A program made the translations under genes and the position numbers. Below, one piece after another: positions 35,943 to 45,647 of a DNA stretch of 53,263 bases. Positions within the stretch are counted from its first letter, which is position 1; the number at the start of each line of letters is the position of its first letter. Origin of the DNA: Pseudomonas sp. Q2-TVG4-2 (GTDB lineage: Bacteria; Pseudomonadota; Gammaproteobacteria; Pseudomonadales; Pseudomonadaceae); contig NZ_LGLW01000012.1 in NCBI RefSeq assembly GCF_013620795.1, positions 1 to 53,263 on the forward strand, in the 5' to 3' direction. The notes under the pieces are model-generated. The model had not been told where the DNA came from. It did not search any database and was given only the letters and a program-made list of their open reading frames with translations.

Positions 35943-37727
35943 TCAATGCGAGTGGCGCGGCTCCCCACGGTTGGCGATCACGCGCAAATAGAGCGTGGCA
36001 GGCTCTAGGCAACCGCCTGTCGAGAGCTGGCCGACCAGTTGCCGATACAGCTCCTGCCAGGGGGTTTGCGATTCCGGGATCATCGGTGCGGCGTCCGTGC
36101 GCCGTTGATCCAACTCACGCTCGTCGACCAGCAGATCGACGCTACGGTTGTCCAGATCTACGCGTAGCCGGTCGCCGGTGCGAAGAAGGGCCAGCCCGCC
36201 GCCCACCGCAGCCTCCGGCGACATGTTGAGGATGGAGGGGCTGGCCGAGGTACCGCTTTGGCGACCGTCGCCCAGGCATGGCAATGAATCTACCCCGCGA
36301 CGGATCAGATCGGATGGCGGCGCCATGTTGACCACCTCGGCACTGCCCGGATAACCGACGGTGCCGCAGCCACGGATGACCAAGATGCAATGCTCGTCGA
36401 TCTTCAGCGCCGTATCGTTGATCCGTGCGTGATAGTCCTCCGGCCCATCGAACACGATCGCCCGCGCCTCGAAACGGTTTTCGGCACCTGGGGTGGCCAG
36501 ATAGGTTTTGCGGAAGGCTTCGCCAACCACCGACATCTTCATGATGGCGCTGTCGAAGAAATTGCCGCTGAACACGATGAAGCCGGCGCGGTGCTTGAGC
36601 GGGTCCCCATATGGGCGGATCACATCGCTGTCATGGGCCTGGGTCGCGGCAACGATCTCGCCAATGCTTTTGCCAGAAACGGTTGCGCAACCCTCGTGCA
36701 AGCGACCCGCCTTAAGCAGCTCGTGCATCACGGCCGGCACGCCGCCGGCACGGTGAAACCCTTCGCCCAGATACTTGCCGGCTGGCATGCAGTTGACCAG
36801 CAACGGCACCTCTTCACCGACGCGTTGCCAGTCAGTGAGCGACAGCTCAACGCCCGCATGGCGAGCGATGGCGATCAGATGCGGCGGACAATTGCTCGAC
36901 GCACCGAGGGCTGAGGCCACGGCGATGGCGTTCTCGAATGCCTCTCGGGTCAAAATCTGCGATGGACGAACGTCCTCGAAAACCAGGTCGACGATCCGCT
37001 TGCCGGTGAGGTAAGCCATCTGACCGCGCTCGCGATAGGCCGCAGGAATGCTCGCGCAACCCGACAGCGACATGCCCAGCGCCTCGGCCAGCGCATTCAT
37101 CGAAAGTGCAGTGCCCATGGTGTTGCAATGACCAATGGAGGGTGACGCTGCCGTCGTCATCTCCATGAACCCCTCGTAATCGATCTCGCCGGCCGACAAC
37201 AGCTTACGGGCGTGCCACAGCACGGTGCCCGAGCCGATCAGTTCACCCTTGTGGTGGCCGTCGAGCATGGGCCCACCCGACAGAACGATCGCGGGCAGAT
37301 CAGTTGTGGCGGCCGCCATCAGGCACGCCGGTGTGGTCTTATCGCAGCCCGTGGTGAGCACGACGCCGTCGAGCGGGTAGCCGTGAAGAATCTCCACCAG
37401 TCCGAGATAGGCGAGGTTGCGGTCCAGGCCTGCCGTAGGCCGGCGGGTCTGCTCGGCCAGTGGATGCACGGGAAACTCCATGGGAATGCCGCCCGCATCG
37501 CGTATGCCCGCCTTGACTCGCTGGGCCAGCTCGAGATGGTGCCGGTTACAGGGCGCCAGGTCGCTACCGGTCTGAGCAATACCGATGATCGGGCGGCCGG
37601 ATTGCAGCTCGCCCCTAGTCAGCCCGTAGTTCATGTAGCGCTCGACGTAGATGGCGGTCATGTCGGCGTGGCTGGGGTCGTCGAACCATTGCTGGCTGCG
37701 GAGCGGTCGTTTGTGAGCTTGAGTCAT
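35943..37727 (-). CDS. xylD: IlvD/Edd dehydratase, D-xylonate dehydratase (XylD) type
   Basis: Iron-sulfur dehydratase of 594 residues that follows Caulobacter XylD closely from memory: RSQQWFDDPSHADMTAIYVERYMNYG at the start, IGIAQTGSDLAPCN, DAGGIPMEFPVHPL, and TPWQELYRQLVGQLSTGGCLEPA near the end. Cluster cysteines are C60, C128 (TTGCDKTTPA) and C201 (SIGHCNTMGTA). It would convert D-xylonate to 2-keto-3-deoxy-D-xylonate. A small change is GASSNCPPH where relatives usually have GGSTN-x-PH. It is transcribed away from a LacI gene, with a palindromic operator between. The symbol reflects type, not proof of substrate. Confidence 0.87.
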   Translation of the reverse strand: MTQAHKRPLRSQQWFDDPSHADMTAIYVERYMNYGLTRGELQSGRPIIGIAQTGSDLAPCNRHHLELAQRVKAGIRDAGGIPMEFPVHPLAEQTRRPTAGLDRNLAYLGLVEILHGYPLDGVVLTTGCDKTTPACLMAAATTDLPAIVLSGGPMLDGHHKGELIGSGTVLWHARKLLSAGEIDYEGFMEMTTAASPSIGHCNTMGTALSMNALAEALGMSLSGCASIPAAYRERGQMAYLTGKRIVDLVFEDVRPSQILTREAFENAIAVASALGASSNCPPHLIAIARHAGVELSLTDWQRVGEEVPLLVNCMPAGKYLGEGFHRAGGVPAVMHELLKAGRLHEGCATVSGKSIGEIVAATQAHDSDVIRPYGDPLKHRAGFIVFSGNFFDSAIMKMSVVGEAFRKTYLATPGAENRFEARAIVFDGPEDYHARINDTALKIDEHCILVIRGCGTVGYPGSAEVVNMAPPSDLIRRGVDSLPCLGDGRQSGTSASPSILNMSPEAAVGGGLALLRTGDRLRVDLDNRSVDLLVDERELDQRRTDAAPMIPESQTPWQELYRQLVGQLSTGGCLEPATLYLRVIANRGEPRHSH

Positions 37728-37872
37728 GGGAGCCCTTCTTGTTCTCGCCGGCCGGGACGGTTCCGCGGCCGATCAGTTGTGGGTGCGCCAGCCGCCGAAA
37801 CGCAGAGTGGAGATCAGATGGATCGTCCACAACACATTCAAGGAGCAGCAAGCCCGCTCGACACGGCTCAAA

Positions 37873-37888
37873 ATGTTACCGATAACAT
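37873..37888. promoter_or_regulatory. LacI-family operator, GntR/IdnR-like
   Basis: ATGTTACC-GATAACAT is a palindrome with central CG and one mismatched pair, typical for LacI-family repressors and very like gluconate-type GntR sites. It lies in the 249-base divergent gap between the XylD-type gene and lacI. A -10-like TATACT for lacI lies at 37937-37942. The LacI protein encoded next to it is the obvious ligand. Confidence 0.65.
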
Positions 37889-37976
37889 CCGCATTGTAAA
37901 GCGCGATGAACGACCAGACCGACAACGGGCCACAGGTATACTCCGATGCCTCCCGTGACTGCCGGAACCTACGACG

Positions 37977-39023
37977 ATGACCGAAGACATCCCCGCGACT
38001 GATGTATCGCTTCCACGTATGGCGGATGTTGCCAAGCTCGCCGGTGTCTCGAAGATGACGGTTTCGCGGGTGCTTGCTGGCAGAAACGTCAGCGAAAAGA
38101 CCCGAACGCGCGTTCAGGAAGCGATCGAGAGCCTTGGTTACCTCCTCGATGCATCGGCCGGCACCCTATCAAGCGGGCGCTCCGAATTCATCGTCGCGCT
38201 GGTACCGTCGCTGAACAGTTCGAATTTCGCCGACACGGTGCGGGGCCTTAACGACAGCATCCGAGCGCAGGGACTGCGGCTGCTATTGGGTGACACCGAT
38301 TATCATCCCGATCAGGAAGCGCTGCTGGTGCGGACATTGCTGCGGCACCGGCCGCTGGGCGTAATGCTGACCGGTAGCGCGCATCTGGATATCACGCGCA
38401 AGCTGCTACTGCAGTCCAACGTGCCGGTGGTTGAAACCTGGGACGTACCTGGCGAGCCGATCGACCAATCCGTGGGTTTTTCCAATGCCGAAGCCGCCGC
38501 AGCCATGGTCCGCTACCTGCATGGTTGCGGCTACAGGCGCATCGGCTTCATCGGCGGTGCGTCATCGCTTGACCACCGCGGGTTGCAACGACGTGAAGGC
38601 TATCTGCGAGCGCTCGCCGAGCTGGATCTCCATCCAAGGGCCGTCGAGCACGGCGAGTCACCTATCACCATGAGCCATGGCGGCGAAGCCATACGCCGCC
38701 TACTGGAACAATGGCCTGACACGGATGCGGTGATGTGCGTCAGCGATCTCTCCGCGTTCGGCGCGATCATGCATTGCCATCGTCAAGGCCTGAACGTACC
38801 GGACGATATCGGCATCGCCGGCTTCGGCGACTTCGAAGTATCGCGCCACTGCACGCCGACGATTACTACCGTCTCGGTCGATCCCTACCGAATCGGCTGG
38901 CGCGCCGGCGAATTGTTGCAGGCCAGCGCCGCCGCACAGCGCGAAGGCACGCCGAGACCCCGCGAGGTCTCGATCGTCGACTACCGGATACTTGCGCGCG
39001 AAAGCACGGCGCAGCCGCGCTAG
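37977..39023 (+). CDS. LacI-family repressor of sugar-acid genes
   Basis: Repressor of 348 residues: LacI HTH MADVAKLAGVSKMTVSRVLAGRNVSEKTRTRV (about 15-46) with hinge YLLDASAGTLSSGRSEFIVALVPSLN, then a periplasmic-binding-like effector domain ending with TTVSVDPYRIGWRAGELL. The hinge and domain resemble GntR/IdnR-type regulators of gluconate and idonate, in keeping with an aldonate effector. It is divergent from the XylD-like dehydratase and probably controls it, perhaps along with the rest of the island. It is the right-hand border of the island. Confidence 0.88.
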   Translation: MTEDIPATDVSLPRMADVAKLAGVSKMTVSRVLAGRNVSEKTRTRVQEAIESLGYLLDASAGTLSSGRSEFIVALVPSLNSSNFADTVRGLNDSIRAQGLRLLLGDTDYHPDQEALLVRTLLRHRPLGVMLTGSAHLDITRKLLLQSNVPVVETWDVPGEPIDQSVGFSNAEAAAAMVRYLHGCGYRRIGFIGGASSLDHRGLQRREGYLRALAELDLHPRAVEHGESPITMSHGGEAIRRLLEQWPDTDAVMCVSDLSAFGAIMHCHRQGLNVPDDIGIAGFGDFEVSRHCTPTITTVSVDPYRIGWRAGELLQASAAAQREGTPRPREVSIVDYRILARESTAQPR

Positions 39024-39052
39024 CGGTCACTGTTCGATTCGGGTGCACTGTT

Positions 39053-39340
39053 CTATCTTTGCCTGTCGTTATGTCCGAGGTCCCGTTGCGGATCGATCTG
39101 GTCACGCACGCGCTGTTTCAGCTCCTTGGCTTCCGGAAAACCGCCGTCCCGCTTGCGCTCCCATAACTGCACCCCGTTGCAGGCAATGTGAAATGTACCG
39201 CCGGTAGCCGGTACCAGCGAGACCTTGCCCAGATCAGCGGCAAAGGTGGACAGCAGCTCCTGCGCCAACCAAGCAGCACGCAGCAGCCACTGGCATTGAG
39301 TGCAGTAGGTAATGACGATCTCCGGCTTGGCATCGGACAT
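39053..39340 (-). CDS. SelT/SelW/SelH (Rdx) family thioredoxin-like protein
   Basis: Small (95-residue) thioredoxin-fold redox protein, the cysteine homologue of eukaryotic selenoproteins W/T/H; physiological role in bacteria unknown. The CxxC centre C13-TQ-C16 lies in VITYCTQCQWLLRAAWLAQELL, with the later family motifs GKVSLVPATGGTFHIACNGVQLWERKRDGGFPEAKELKQ. The start MSDAKPEI at 39340 is set by the family N-terminus. It is divergent from the patatin gene, 70 bases away. Confidence 0.88.
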   Translation of the reverse strand: MSDAKPEIVITYCTQCQWLLRAAWLAQELLSTFAADLGKVSLVPATGGTFHIACNGVQLWERKRDGGFPEAKELKQRVRDQIDPQRDLGHNDRQR

Positions 39341-39369
39341 GACGGGGCGCTCGCTGTTGAAGGGACGCC

Positions 39370-39375
39370 TATAAT
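39370..39375 (+). promoter_or_regulatory. Perfect -10 hexamer upstream of plpD
   Basis: TATAAT stands 35 bases before the plpD ATG in the 70-base divergent gap. No good -35 hexamer lies at the right distance, so an activator may help. Confidence 0.4.
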
Positions 39376-39410
39376 AGCCGCCTTTTCGCAGCCATCCCGC
39401 CGGTGTTGCC

Positions 39411-41591
39411 ATGTCCCGCCTACTGTTTCTGCTGATCGTCCTGATGCCGCTGACAGGATTCGCCGACGCCCAGCCCACCACCGGCCTGGTGCTGTCCGGC
39501 GGTGCGGCACGGGGGCTGGCGCATATCGGCGTGCTGAAAGCGCTGGAGGAGCACGGTGTGCACATCGACGCGATTGCCGGCACCAGTATGGGCGCAGTCA
39601 TCGGTGGGCTCTACGCGGCGGGCTATAGCGTGGAAGAACTGGAAGAGCTGGCACTCGGTCTCGACTGGCAGCAGGTGCTGTCTGACGACCCGCCGCGTCA
39701 GGATGTTCCTTTCCGACGCAAGCAGGACGACCGCGACTTTCTGGTCAAGCGCAAACTCAGCTTTCGTGACGATGGCAGCCTCGGATTGCCGCTTGGCGTT
39801 ATTCAAGGGCAGAACCTCGCCCTGCTGCTCGAGCGCCTTCTTGTGCACACCAGCGACACCCGTGACTTCGATCGTCTGCCGATTCCCTTCCGCGCGGTCG
39901 CAACGGATATCGCCAATGACAAGAAGGTCATCTTCCGCAGCGGCCACCTGCCCCAGGCGATTCGGGCCAGCATGTCGATCCCGGCGGTGTTCGCTCCGGT
40001 CGAGATAGAGGGTCGCCTGCTCGTCGATGGCGGTATGGTCGACAACATTCCCATGGATGTCGCCCGTGACATGGGCGTGGATCGACTGATCGTGGTGGAC
40101 ATCGGCTCGCCGTTGCAGCCTCGTGAGCAACTACTCACTGTTGTCGATGTACTCAACCAATCGATCACGATGATGACCCGGCGCAATTCCGAAGCACAGC
40201 TGGCGACCCTGCGCCCGGAAGACGTGCTGGTGCAACCGATGCTGGCGGGATTCGGCTCGACCGATTTCGGCCGGGCCCAACAGCTCATCGATGCGGGCTA
40301 CCGAGCCGCCAGCGCGATGAACGGCCGGCTTAATGCCATGCGCAGCGAGAGCGGCGGCAATCTTGCGCTGAGCCTTGCCCGCTCAGCCGAGCCTCGCACC
40401 CCGTTGATTACCGCTGTGCGGATCGAGAATGACTCGAAAGTCGGTGACGCAGTGATCCGCCGGCATATCCGCCAGCAACTAGGCAAGCGGCTGGACCTTC
40501 AGGACCTGCAGAAAGACATGGGTACCCTGTACGGACTGGACTACTTCGAACAGGTCGAATACCGCGTCGTGCATGGCAACCCAGGCAATACGCTCGTCAT
40601 CACCACCCGTGAGAAGCGCTCCGGCACCGACTACCTTCGCCTAGGCATCAACCTCTCGGATGATTTTCGCGGCGACAGTGCATTCAACATCGGCGCGAGT
40701 TATCGCAAAAATGGGATAAACGAGCTGGGCGCCGAGTGGCTGACGCGTCTGCAGCTGGGTGATCGCCAGGAGCTGTTCAGCGAGTTCTACCAACCACTGG
40801 ATGCCGGCTCGCGTTGGTTCGTCGCGCCTAATTTGTTCGCTGAAACGCAGAACGTAGAGGCGATCTTGGATAACGACCCTATCGCCGAGTACCGTCTTCA
40901 GCGCTACGGCTACGGACTGAATATCGGTCGCCAGATTGCCAATAACGGCGAAATTCGCTTCGGCGTAGGTCAGGCGTGGGGCGAAGCGGATGTACGGGTC
41001 GGCGACCAGCAACTTCCGGATTTCACCTTCGAAGAAGGGTACTACCAGCTGCAGTATTCGTTCGACACGGTGGACAATGTCGACTTCCCTCATGAAGGCG
41101 AGAATATCGGACTTAACCTGCGCCAATACGACCCCAGCCTTGGTTCCGATCAACGCTATCGGCAGTGGGAATTCAATCTGGACAAGGCCGTCAGCTTTGG
41201 CCTGAATACGTTGGTCGTTGGGGGGCGTTACGGACGCACGTTGGATGATGCTGAGATCATAACCTCAAGCTTTCTACTTGGCGGCGCGCGGCAGCTTTCG
41301 GGCTTTCGCCAAGACGCCCTCTCCGGTCAGAACATTAGCCTGGCACGCATGATTTACTTTCGCCGAATGACACCGCGTTCGTTTCTGCCGCTGGACTTTC
41401 CGTTGTACCTGGGGGCATCGCTGGAACGCGGTCGCGCCTGGAATAACGATAACGAGTTCGACAGCGGCTACATCAATGCCGGCAGTGTCTTTGTCGGCTA
41501 CGAGACGCCACTAGGGCCGTTGAACTTCAGTTATGGCCTGAACGATGAATCCGAGCGTGCGCTATACATGAATCTGGGTCGCAGCTTCTAG
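39411..41591 (+). CDS. plpD: Patatin-like phospholipase with its own outer-membrane barrel (PlpD type)
   Basis: Type Vd autotransporter of 726 residues, same size as Pseudomonas PlpD. Order: signal peptide (about 1-19), patatin lipase domain with oxyanion loop GGAARG (30-35), nucleophile S59 in GTSMG and catalytic Asp206 in DGG, then a POTRA-like linker (ITAVRIENDSKVGDAVIRRHIRQQLGKRLDLQDLQKD, about 325-363), then a 16-strand-type Omp85 barrel (about 400-726) ending in MNLGRSF with a terminal Phe. It would display or release a phospholipase A1 at the cell surface. It is divergent from the SelW-like gene and converges with the MarR gene. Confidence 0.93.
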   Translation: MSRLLFLLIVLMPLTGFADAQPTTGLVLSGGAARGLAHIGVLKALEEHGVHIDAIAGTSMGAVIGGLYAAGYSVEELEELALGLDWQQVLSDDPPRQDVPFRRKQDDRDFLVKRKLSFRDDGSLGLPLGVIQGQNLALLLERLLVHTSDTRDFDRLPIPFRAVATDIANDKKVIFRSGHLPQAIRASMSIPAVFAPVEIEGRLLVDGGMVDNIPMDVARDMGVDRLIVVDIGSPLQPREQLLTVVDVLNQSITMMTRRNSEAQLATLRPEDVLVQPMLAGFGSTDFGRAQQLIDAGYRAASAMNGRLNAMRSESGGNLALSLARSAEPRTPLITAVRIENDSKVGDAVIRRHIRQQLGKRLDLQDLQKDMGTLYGLDYFEQVEYRVVHGNPGNTLVITTREKRSGTDYLRLGINLSDDFRGDSAFNIGASYRKNGINELGAEWLTRLQLGDRQELFSEFYQPLDAGSRWFVAPNLFAETQNVEAILDNDPIAEYRLQRYGYGLNIGRQIANNGEIRFGVGQAWGEADVRVGDQQLPDFTFEEGYYQLQYSFDTVDNVDFPHEGENIGLNLRQYDPSLGSDQRYRQWEFNLDKAVSFGLNTLVVGGRYGRTLDDAEIITSSFLLGGARQLSGFRQDALSGQNISLARMIYFRRMTPRSFLPLDFPLYLGASLERGRAWNNDNEFDSGYINAGSVFVGYETPLGPLNFSYGLNDESERALYMNLGRSF

Positions 41592-41646
41592 GCAGCTGTC
41601 CTGGCCTTCAGACTTTTAGAGAGCCTGATAGTCAGGACGCCGCTGG

Positions 41647-42078
41647 CTATCGTTTAACCAGATTGGCAAGAATGTGTTCATGCACCTGTTGACACTTGCG
41701 CAGATCCTCTTCGGCGATCCCGACGAACAGCTCCTCCCGAACCTGGGTGGAGATCGCCTCGATCTTCTGGATCAGTGGGCGGGCCGGAGCGCCCAAGGTG
41801 ATGAGCTTGGCCCGCCGATCTCCGGGGGCCGGCTTGCGGTGCACCAAGCCCTGGGCCTCAAGGCCATCCAGCAACCTTGCGAGCGTCGGCCCCTCGACCG
41901 CTACGCTTTGTGCCAACTCGCGCTGGGTCGGGTCATGATCGAATCGGGCCAGATGCAGCAGAACCAGCCACCGAGCCTGCGATAAGCCAAGATCTGCGAG
42001 TCGACGATCCAGCTCAGCGCGCCAGCCACGCGAAAGTTGCGCCAATTGCATGGCGAAGCGGTGTTGGTCAGGGTACAT
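41647..42078 (-). CDS. MarR/SlyA-family regulator
   Basis: Winged-helix regulator of 143 residues. The DNA-binding part is LSQARWLVLLHLARFDHDPTQRELAQSVAVEGPTLARLLDGLEAQGLVHRKPAPGDRRAKLITL (about 32-95) with the GDRR wing. I take ATG at 42078 (MYPDQH); a TTG at 42096 giving six more residues is possible. A pair of overlapping palindromes lies just upstream, suggesting autoregulation by a phenolic or oxidative signal as in other MarR proteins. It lies between plpD and recQ, as in other pseudomonads. Confidence 0.87.
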   Translation of the reverse strand: MYPDQHRFAMQLAQLSRGWRAELDRRLADLGLSQARWLVLLHLARFDHDPTQRELAQSVAVEGPTLARLLDGLEAQGLVHRKPAPGDRRAKLITLGAPARPLIQKIEAISTQVREELFVGIAEEDLRKCQQVHEHILANLVKR

Positions 42079-42099
42079 GGAACGGTTTTCCCGCAAATA

Positions 42100-42118
42100 C
42101 TAATTATTAGCGAGCTAA
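42100..42118. promoter_or_regulatory. Overlapping palindromes upstream of the MarR gene
   Basis: CTAAT-T-ATTAG (42100-42110) and TTAGC-GA-GCTAA (42107-42118) overlap, 22-40 bases before the ATG. This is a typical MarR-type operator position for self-repression. Confidence 0.55.
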
Positions 42119-42256
42119 CCACACCTCCAGAATGCTGGCAAGGCTACCATCGATGCAAGAACGTAACCGTGAATTGCTGGAGCTCCGCTCCGGGCGCATG
42201 TTCAAAAGGGGAGCGTTAGTAGGCGCCGCCGGCCGAAAGGCAGCATCCGAAGCGAT

Positions 42257-44380
42257 TCAGAGCTCGAATTCGGCTTGCAGCGATGCCCGGACACAGAACA
42301 GAACGGCTTCCGGAACACGCCCGGCAAAGTGCTCAGCGATTGCCGCAACGGGTGGTAGCTCGCCTTCACCATCGAGGAAGGCCTCCTGAATCTCTCCGAG
42401 CAATTGCTCTGGCAGATCCAGGGCCTGTTCCAAGCTGAGCTGCTGCTGGCCAATCGCTTCGGCGAGCATGGCGTACACATTCTTCTCGCTGCAATCGAGC
42501 TGACGAGCGATCTGTGCCGGCGTCATGCCGGCGCGAGCCAGCGTGATCAGCTCATGGCGGATGTCGGCGGGCGACCTGACGGTACTCGCCGTGCCTTGCA
42601 GAACTTCCAGGAACGCTTGGCCATAGCGTTCCAGCTTGCGAGCACCGACGCCGCTGATGCGCGCCATATCGCTGAGGGAGCCCGGCTGGCTGCGGAGCAT
42701 TTCCAACAGGGTCGCGTCCGGGAAAATCACATAGGGCGGTACGCCATGCTCTTCAGCCAGTTTACGGCGCAGCGTGCGCAGCGCCTCCCAGGTTTCGCGC
42801 TCCTCGCTGCGCACCAACTGACTCGCGGCGCTGACGGCTGACTTCGGCGCCTTGGCAGCCAGCTCGCGGCGCAGCTCCAAGGTCACCTCGCCGCGCAGTA
42901 AGGCTCGGCAGCTATCGCTGAGCCGCAGCCCTCCGAAACCCTCCAGATCGACATCCGCCAAACCGCGGGCAACCAGCTGGCGATACAGCGAGCGCCACTC
43001 CCCTTCCGATAGCGTCTTGCCAACACCGAACACGGACAGGTGTTGATGACCCAGGCTGCGAATCTTTTCATTGTCGCGGCCCAGCAGGATATCGACCAGA
43101 TGCCCGACACCATAGCGCTGCCCGCTGCGGTAGATGGCCGACAGAGCCTGCCGTGCCGGTTCGGTGGCATTCCAGGTCTGGACTCCATCGACACAGTTAT
43201 CGCAATGGCCGCAAGGCTCCGGCATCTGCTCATCGAAATAGGCCAGCAGGACCTGGCGACGGCAGCGGGTTTCCTCGCATAGTGAAAGCATGGCGTCGAG
43301 CTTATGCTGCTCGATCCGCTTGTGCCGCTCGTCACCTTCAGAGTTGTTAAGCATCTGCTTGAGGAAGATGACGTCCTGCAGGCCGTACGCCATCCAGGCA
43401 TCGGCGGGCAGACCATCGCGACCCGCGCGGCCGGTTTCCTGGTAATAGGCTTCCAGCGACTTGGGCAGGTCCAGATGGGCGACGAAACGCACGCTGGGCT
43501 TATCGATGCCCATGCCGAAGGCGATGGTCGCCACCATGATCAGGCCTTCCTCATTGAGGAAGCGCTTCTGATGGAGGGCCCGCAGATCATTCGGCAGCCC
43601 CGCGTGGTAGGGCAGCGCCGGAAAACCCTGCTCGGTGAGGAAGGCGGCGATGTCATCGACCTTCTTGCGCGACATGCAATAGACGATGCCGGCATCGCCG
43701 CGGCGCTCGGCCAGGAACGTCATCAGCTGCTTACGCGGCTGCTCCTTCGGCACGATGCGATAGAAAATATTTGGCCGATCGAAACTGGAAAGGAAACGTT
43801 CGGCGTTCTCCAGATGCAGCCGCTGGACGATTTCTTCCCGCGTCCGCTTGTCAGCCGTGGCAGTGAGCGCGATGCGCGGGACGCTGGGGAAAAATTCAGC
43901 GAGCTGCCCGAGCTGTAGATACTCTGGACGGAAATCATGACCCCATTGCGAGACGCAATGGGCCTCGTCAATGGCAAACAGACCGATCTGCAGGCGCTGG
44001 AGAAACGCCAGCATGCGCGGCTGAACCAGTCTTTCAGGCGCGAGATAGAGCATCTTTATTTCGTTGCGCCGTAGGCGATCGGCAATGTCGCGCTGCTGTT
44101 CGGCCGTCAGTGTCGAATTGAGCGCAGCCGCCGCAACGCCAAGCTCCTCGAGCGTGGCCACCTGGTCGTCCATCAGCGCAATCAGCGGCGATACCACCAC
44201 AGCCAGGCCATCACGAAGTAATGCAGGCACTTGGTAGCAGAGCGACTTGCCGCCGCCCGTGGGCATCAGAACCAGCGCATCATCGCCGCCGGCCACACGC
44301 TGGATGACCGCACCCTGGTTGCCACGAAACGCGTCATAGCCGAAAACGTCTTTTAGAATGCGCTGTGCCTGATCGAGCAT
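42257..44380 (-). CDS. recQ: ATP-dependent DNA helicase RecQ
   Basis: 3'-5' helicase of recombination and replication repair, 707 residues. Superfamily 2 motifs: Walker [18 protein letters not shown] (about 40-56), DEAH box [27 protein letters not shown], and [29 protein letters not shown]. They are followed by the RecQ zinc region ([26 protein letters not shown]), the winged helix and an HRDC domain ([32 protein letters not shown]). The C-terminus has an extra helix-turn-helix-like extension ([30 protein letters not shown]). The start at 44380 has CGGAGACC upstream. Confidence 0.95.
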   Translation of the reverse strand: MLDQAQRILKDVFGYDAFRGNQGAVIQRVAGGDDALVLMPTGGGKSLCYQVPALLRDGLAVVVSPLIALMDDQVATLEELGVAAAALNSTLTAEQQRDIADRLRRNEIKMLYLAPERLVQPRMLAFLQRLQIGLFAIDEAHCVSQWGHDFRPEYLQLGQLAEFFPSVPRIALTATADKRTREEIVQRLHLENAERFLSSFDRPNIFYRIVPKEQPRKQLMTFLAERRGDAGIVYCMSRKKVDDIAAFLTEQGFPALPYHAGLPNDLRALHQKRFLNEEGLIMVATIAFGMGIDKPSVRFVAHLDLPKSLEAYYQETGRAGRDGLPADAWMAYGLQDVIFLKQMLNNSEGDERHKRIEQHKLDAMLSLCEETRCRRQVLLAYFDEQMPEPCGHCDNCVDGVQTWNATEPARQALSAIYRSGQRYGVGHLVDILLGRDNEKIRSLGHQHLSVFGVGKTLSEGEWRSLYRQLVARGLADVDLEGFGGLRLSDSCRALLRGEVTLELRRELAAKAPKSAVSAASQLVRSEERETWEALRTLRRKLAEEHGVPPYVIFPDATLLEMLRSQPGSLSDMARISGVGARKLERYGQAFLEVLQGTASTVRSPADIRHELITLARAGMTPAQIARQLDCSEKNVYAMLAEAIGQQQLSLEQALDLPEQLLGEIQEAFLDGEGELPPVAAIAEHFAGRVPEAVLFCVRASLQAEFEL

Positions 44381-44473
44381 GCCGGTCTCCGAAACAAGAC
44401 GCGCGAGTATACGCGACACGAGCGCTGGGTTCAGGCGGAACACCACGATGACGCGATAGCCGGGTGGTCAGCG

Positions 44474-44504
44474 CCGTTACGGCGGAACTCCGTACGGATT
44501 TTTC
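44474..44504 (+). terminator. Possible intrinsic terminator between recQ and yecA
   Basis: CCG-(T)-TACGG and CCGTA-CGG can form an 8-bp stem with one bulge and a 7-base loop, followed by ATTTTT on the plus strand. It would stop leftover transcription entering yecA; no plus-strand gene ends here, so its role is unclear. Confidence 0.35.
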
Positions 44505-44625
44505 TATCTGTCGAAGACGAAGGAGCTGAAAACTGACACAGCCACCGTAGCCTTTGAGCGCGCGGTAGCCGGGGACCCCCAGCTCGTCTAGAATCACCGC
44601 TGTCTTCTATCCAAGGTAGTCATCG

Positions 44626-45213
44626 ATGTCATTCGCCGAGCAACTCGCCCGCCTGCAAGTGTTTCTGGATGCAGATGATCTGCACGAAGAGGCGCTGGAT
44701 TACATCGCCGCGCACGGCTACCTGACTGCGTTGTGCATCTGTTCGGAGCAGATACCCGAGCGTGAGTGGATCGACGCGCTGTTCGCCGAGCCGCCCAAGT
44801 ACGCCGACGACACCGAACGCGAAGCCATCGAAGCCACATTGATCCAACTCAAGGCGCATATCGCCCGCCAATTGGCCAGCGACGAAGACATGGAATTGCC
44901 ATGCGACCTGGACCTGGGTGACGAACCGGATGAATCTGACATGCGCGGCTGGTGCATCGGATTCATGGAAGGCGTGTTCATGCGCGAGTCGGTGTGGTTC
45001 GAAGATTCCGAGGAAGAGGTCAGCGAGCTGCTGTTGCCGATCATGGTCGGTTCCGGATTATTCGACGAGCAACCCGAGTTCAGCGACATCGCAGCAGACC
45101 GCGACTTGGTCGACGAAATGGTTGCGCAAATTCCGGAAATCCTTACTGCGCTGTATCTGATCTGTCACGCACCCGAAGAGAAGCCGGCGCTTCTCAAACC
45201 GCGCAAGCACTGA
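44626..45213 (+). CDS. YecA family (UPF0149) protein
   Basis: Acidic cytosolic protein of 195 residues from the YecA/UPF0149 family, function unknown. Family features: FLDADDLHEEALDYIAAHGYLTAL at the start, the central DMRGWCIGFMEGVFM motif (about 105-119) and an acidic helical end (SDIAADRDLVDEMVAQIPEILTALYLICHAPEEKP). It lacks the C-terminal SEC-C zinc motif of some members. AAGGTAG precedes the ATG. It is followed by the YbaN-like gene 15 bases after the stop. Confidence 0.87.
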   Translation: MSFAEQLARLQVFLDADDLHEEALDYIAAHGYLTALCICSEQIPEREWIDALFAEPPKYADDTEREAIEATLIQLKAHIARQLASDEDMELPCDLDLGDEPDESDMRGWCIGFMEGVFMRESVWFEDSEEEVSELLLPIMVGSGLFDEQPEFSDIAADRDLVDEMVAQIPEILTALYLICHAPEEKPALLKPRKH

Positions 45214-45228
45214 CACACGGATTCTCTC

Positions 45229-45630
45229 TTGGCCCACCGCGATATCCCGACGTATCGCAATCCGGTAGCGCGTTATGCGCTGCTGGTGGTCGGCTGGCTA
45301 AGCGTCGCGCTCGGCGTCATCGGCATTTTCCTGCCGATTCTGCCTACCACGCCCTTCCTTCTGCTCGCCGCCGCCTGCTTCGTGCGCAGCTCACAGCGTT
45401 TCTACAACTGGCTAGTGACACATCCACGGCTTGGCCCGTGGTTCCGAGATTATCTGGAGGGCAATGGCGTCCCGCTCAAGGGCAAGGTCTATGCGATCAC
45501 GACGATGTGGCTGAGCATCAGCCTGTCCTGCTGGCTGGTGCCGCTGTTCTGGGCCCGCATCGCCATGCTGTTCACCGCGACCTTGGTGACCTTGTACATC
45601 CTCCGCCTAAAAACTCTTCCGCCGCGCTAA
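45229..45630 (+). CDS. YbaN (DUF454) inner-membrane protein
   Basis: Small membrane protein of 133 residues, YbaN family, function unknown. Typical sequence: LVVGWLSVALGVIGIFLPILPTTPFLLLAAACFVRSSQRFYNWL (about 19-61), then a second pair of hydrophobic segments (AITTMWLSISLSCWLVPLFWARIAMLF). No ATG is available before the first helix; TTG at 45229 is the likely start. It is probably co-transcribed with the YecA-type gene. Confidence 0.84.
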   Translation: MAHRDIPTYRNPVARYALLVVGWLSVALGVIGIFLPILPTTPFLLLAAACFVRSSQRFYNWLVTHPRLGPWFRDYLEGNGVPLKGKVYAITTMWLSISLSCWLVPLFWARIAMLFTATLVTLYILRLKTLPPR

Positions 45631-45647
45631 TCCATTACTTCGTGCGC

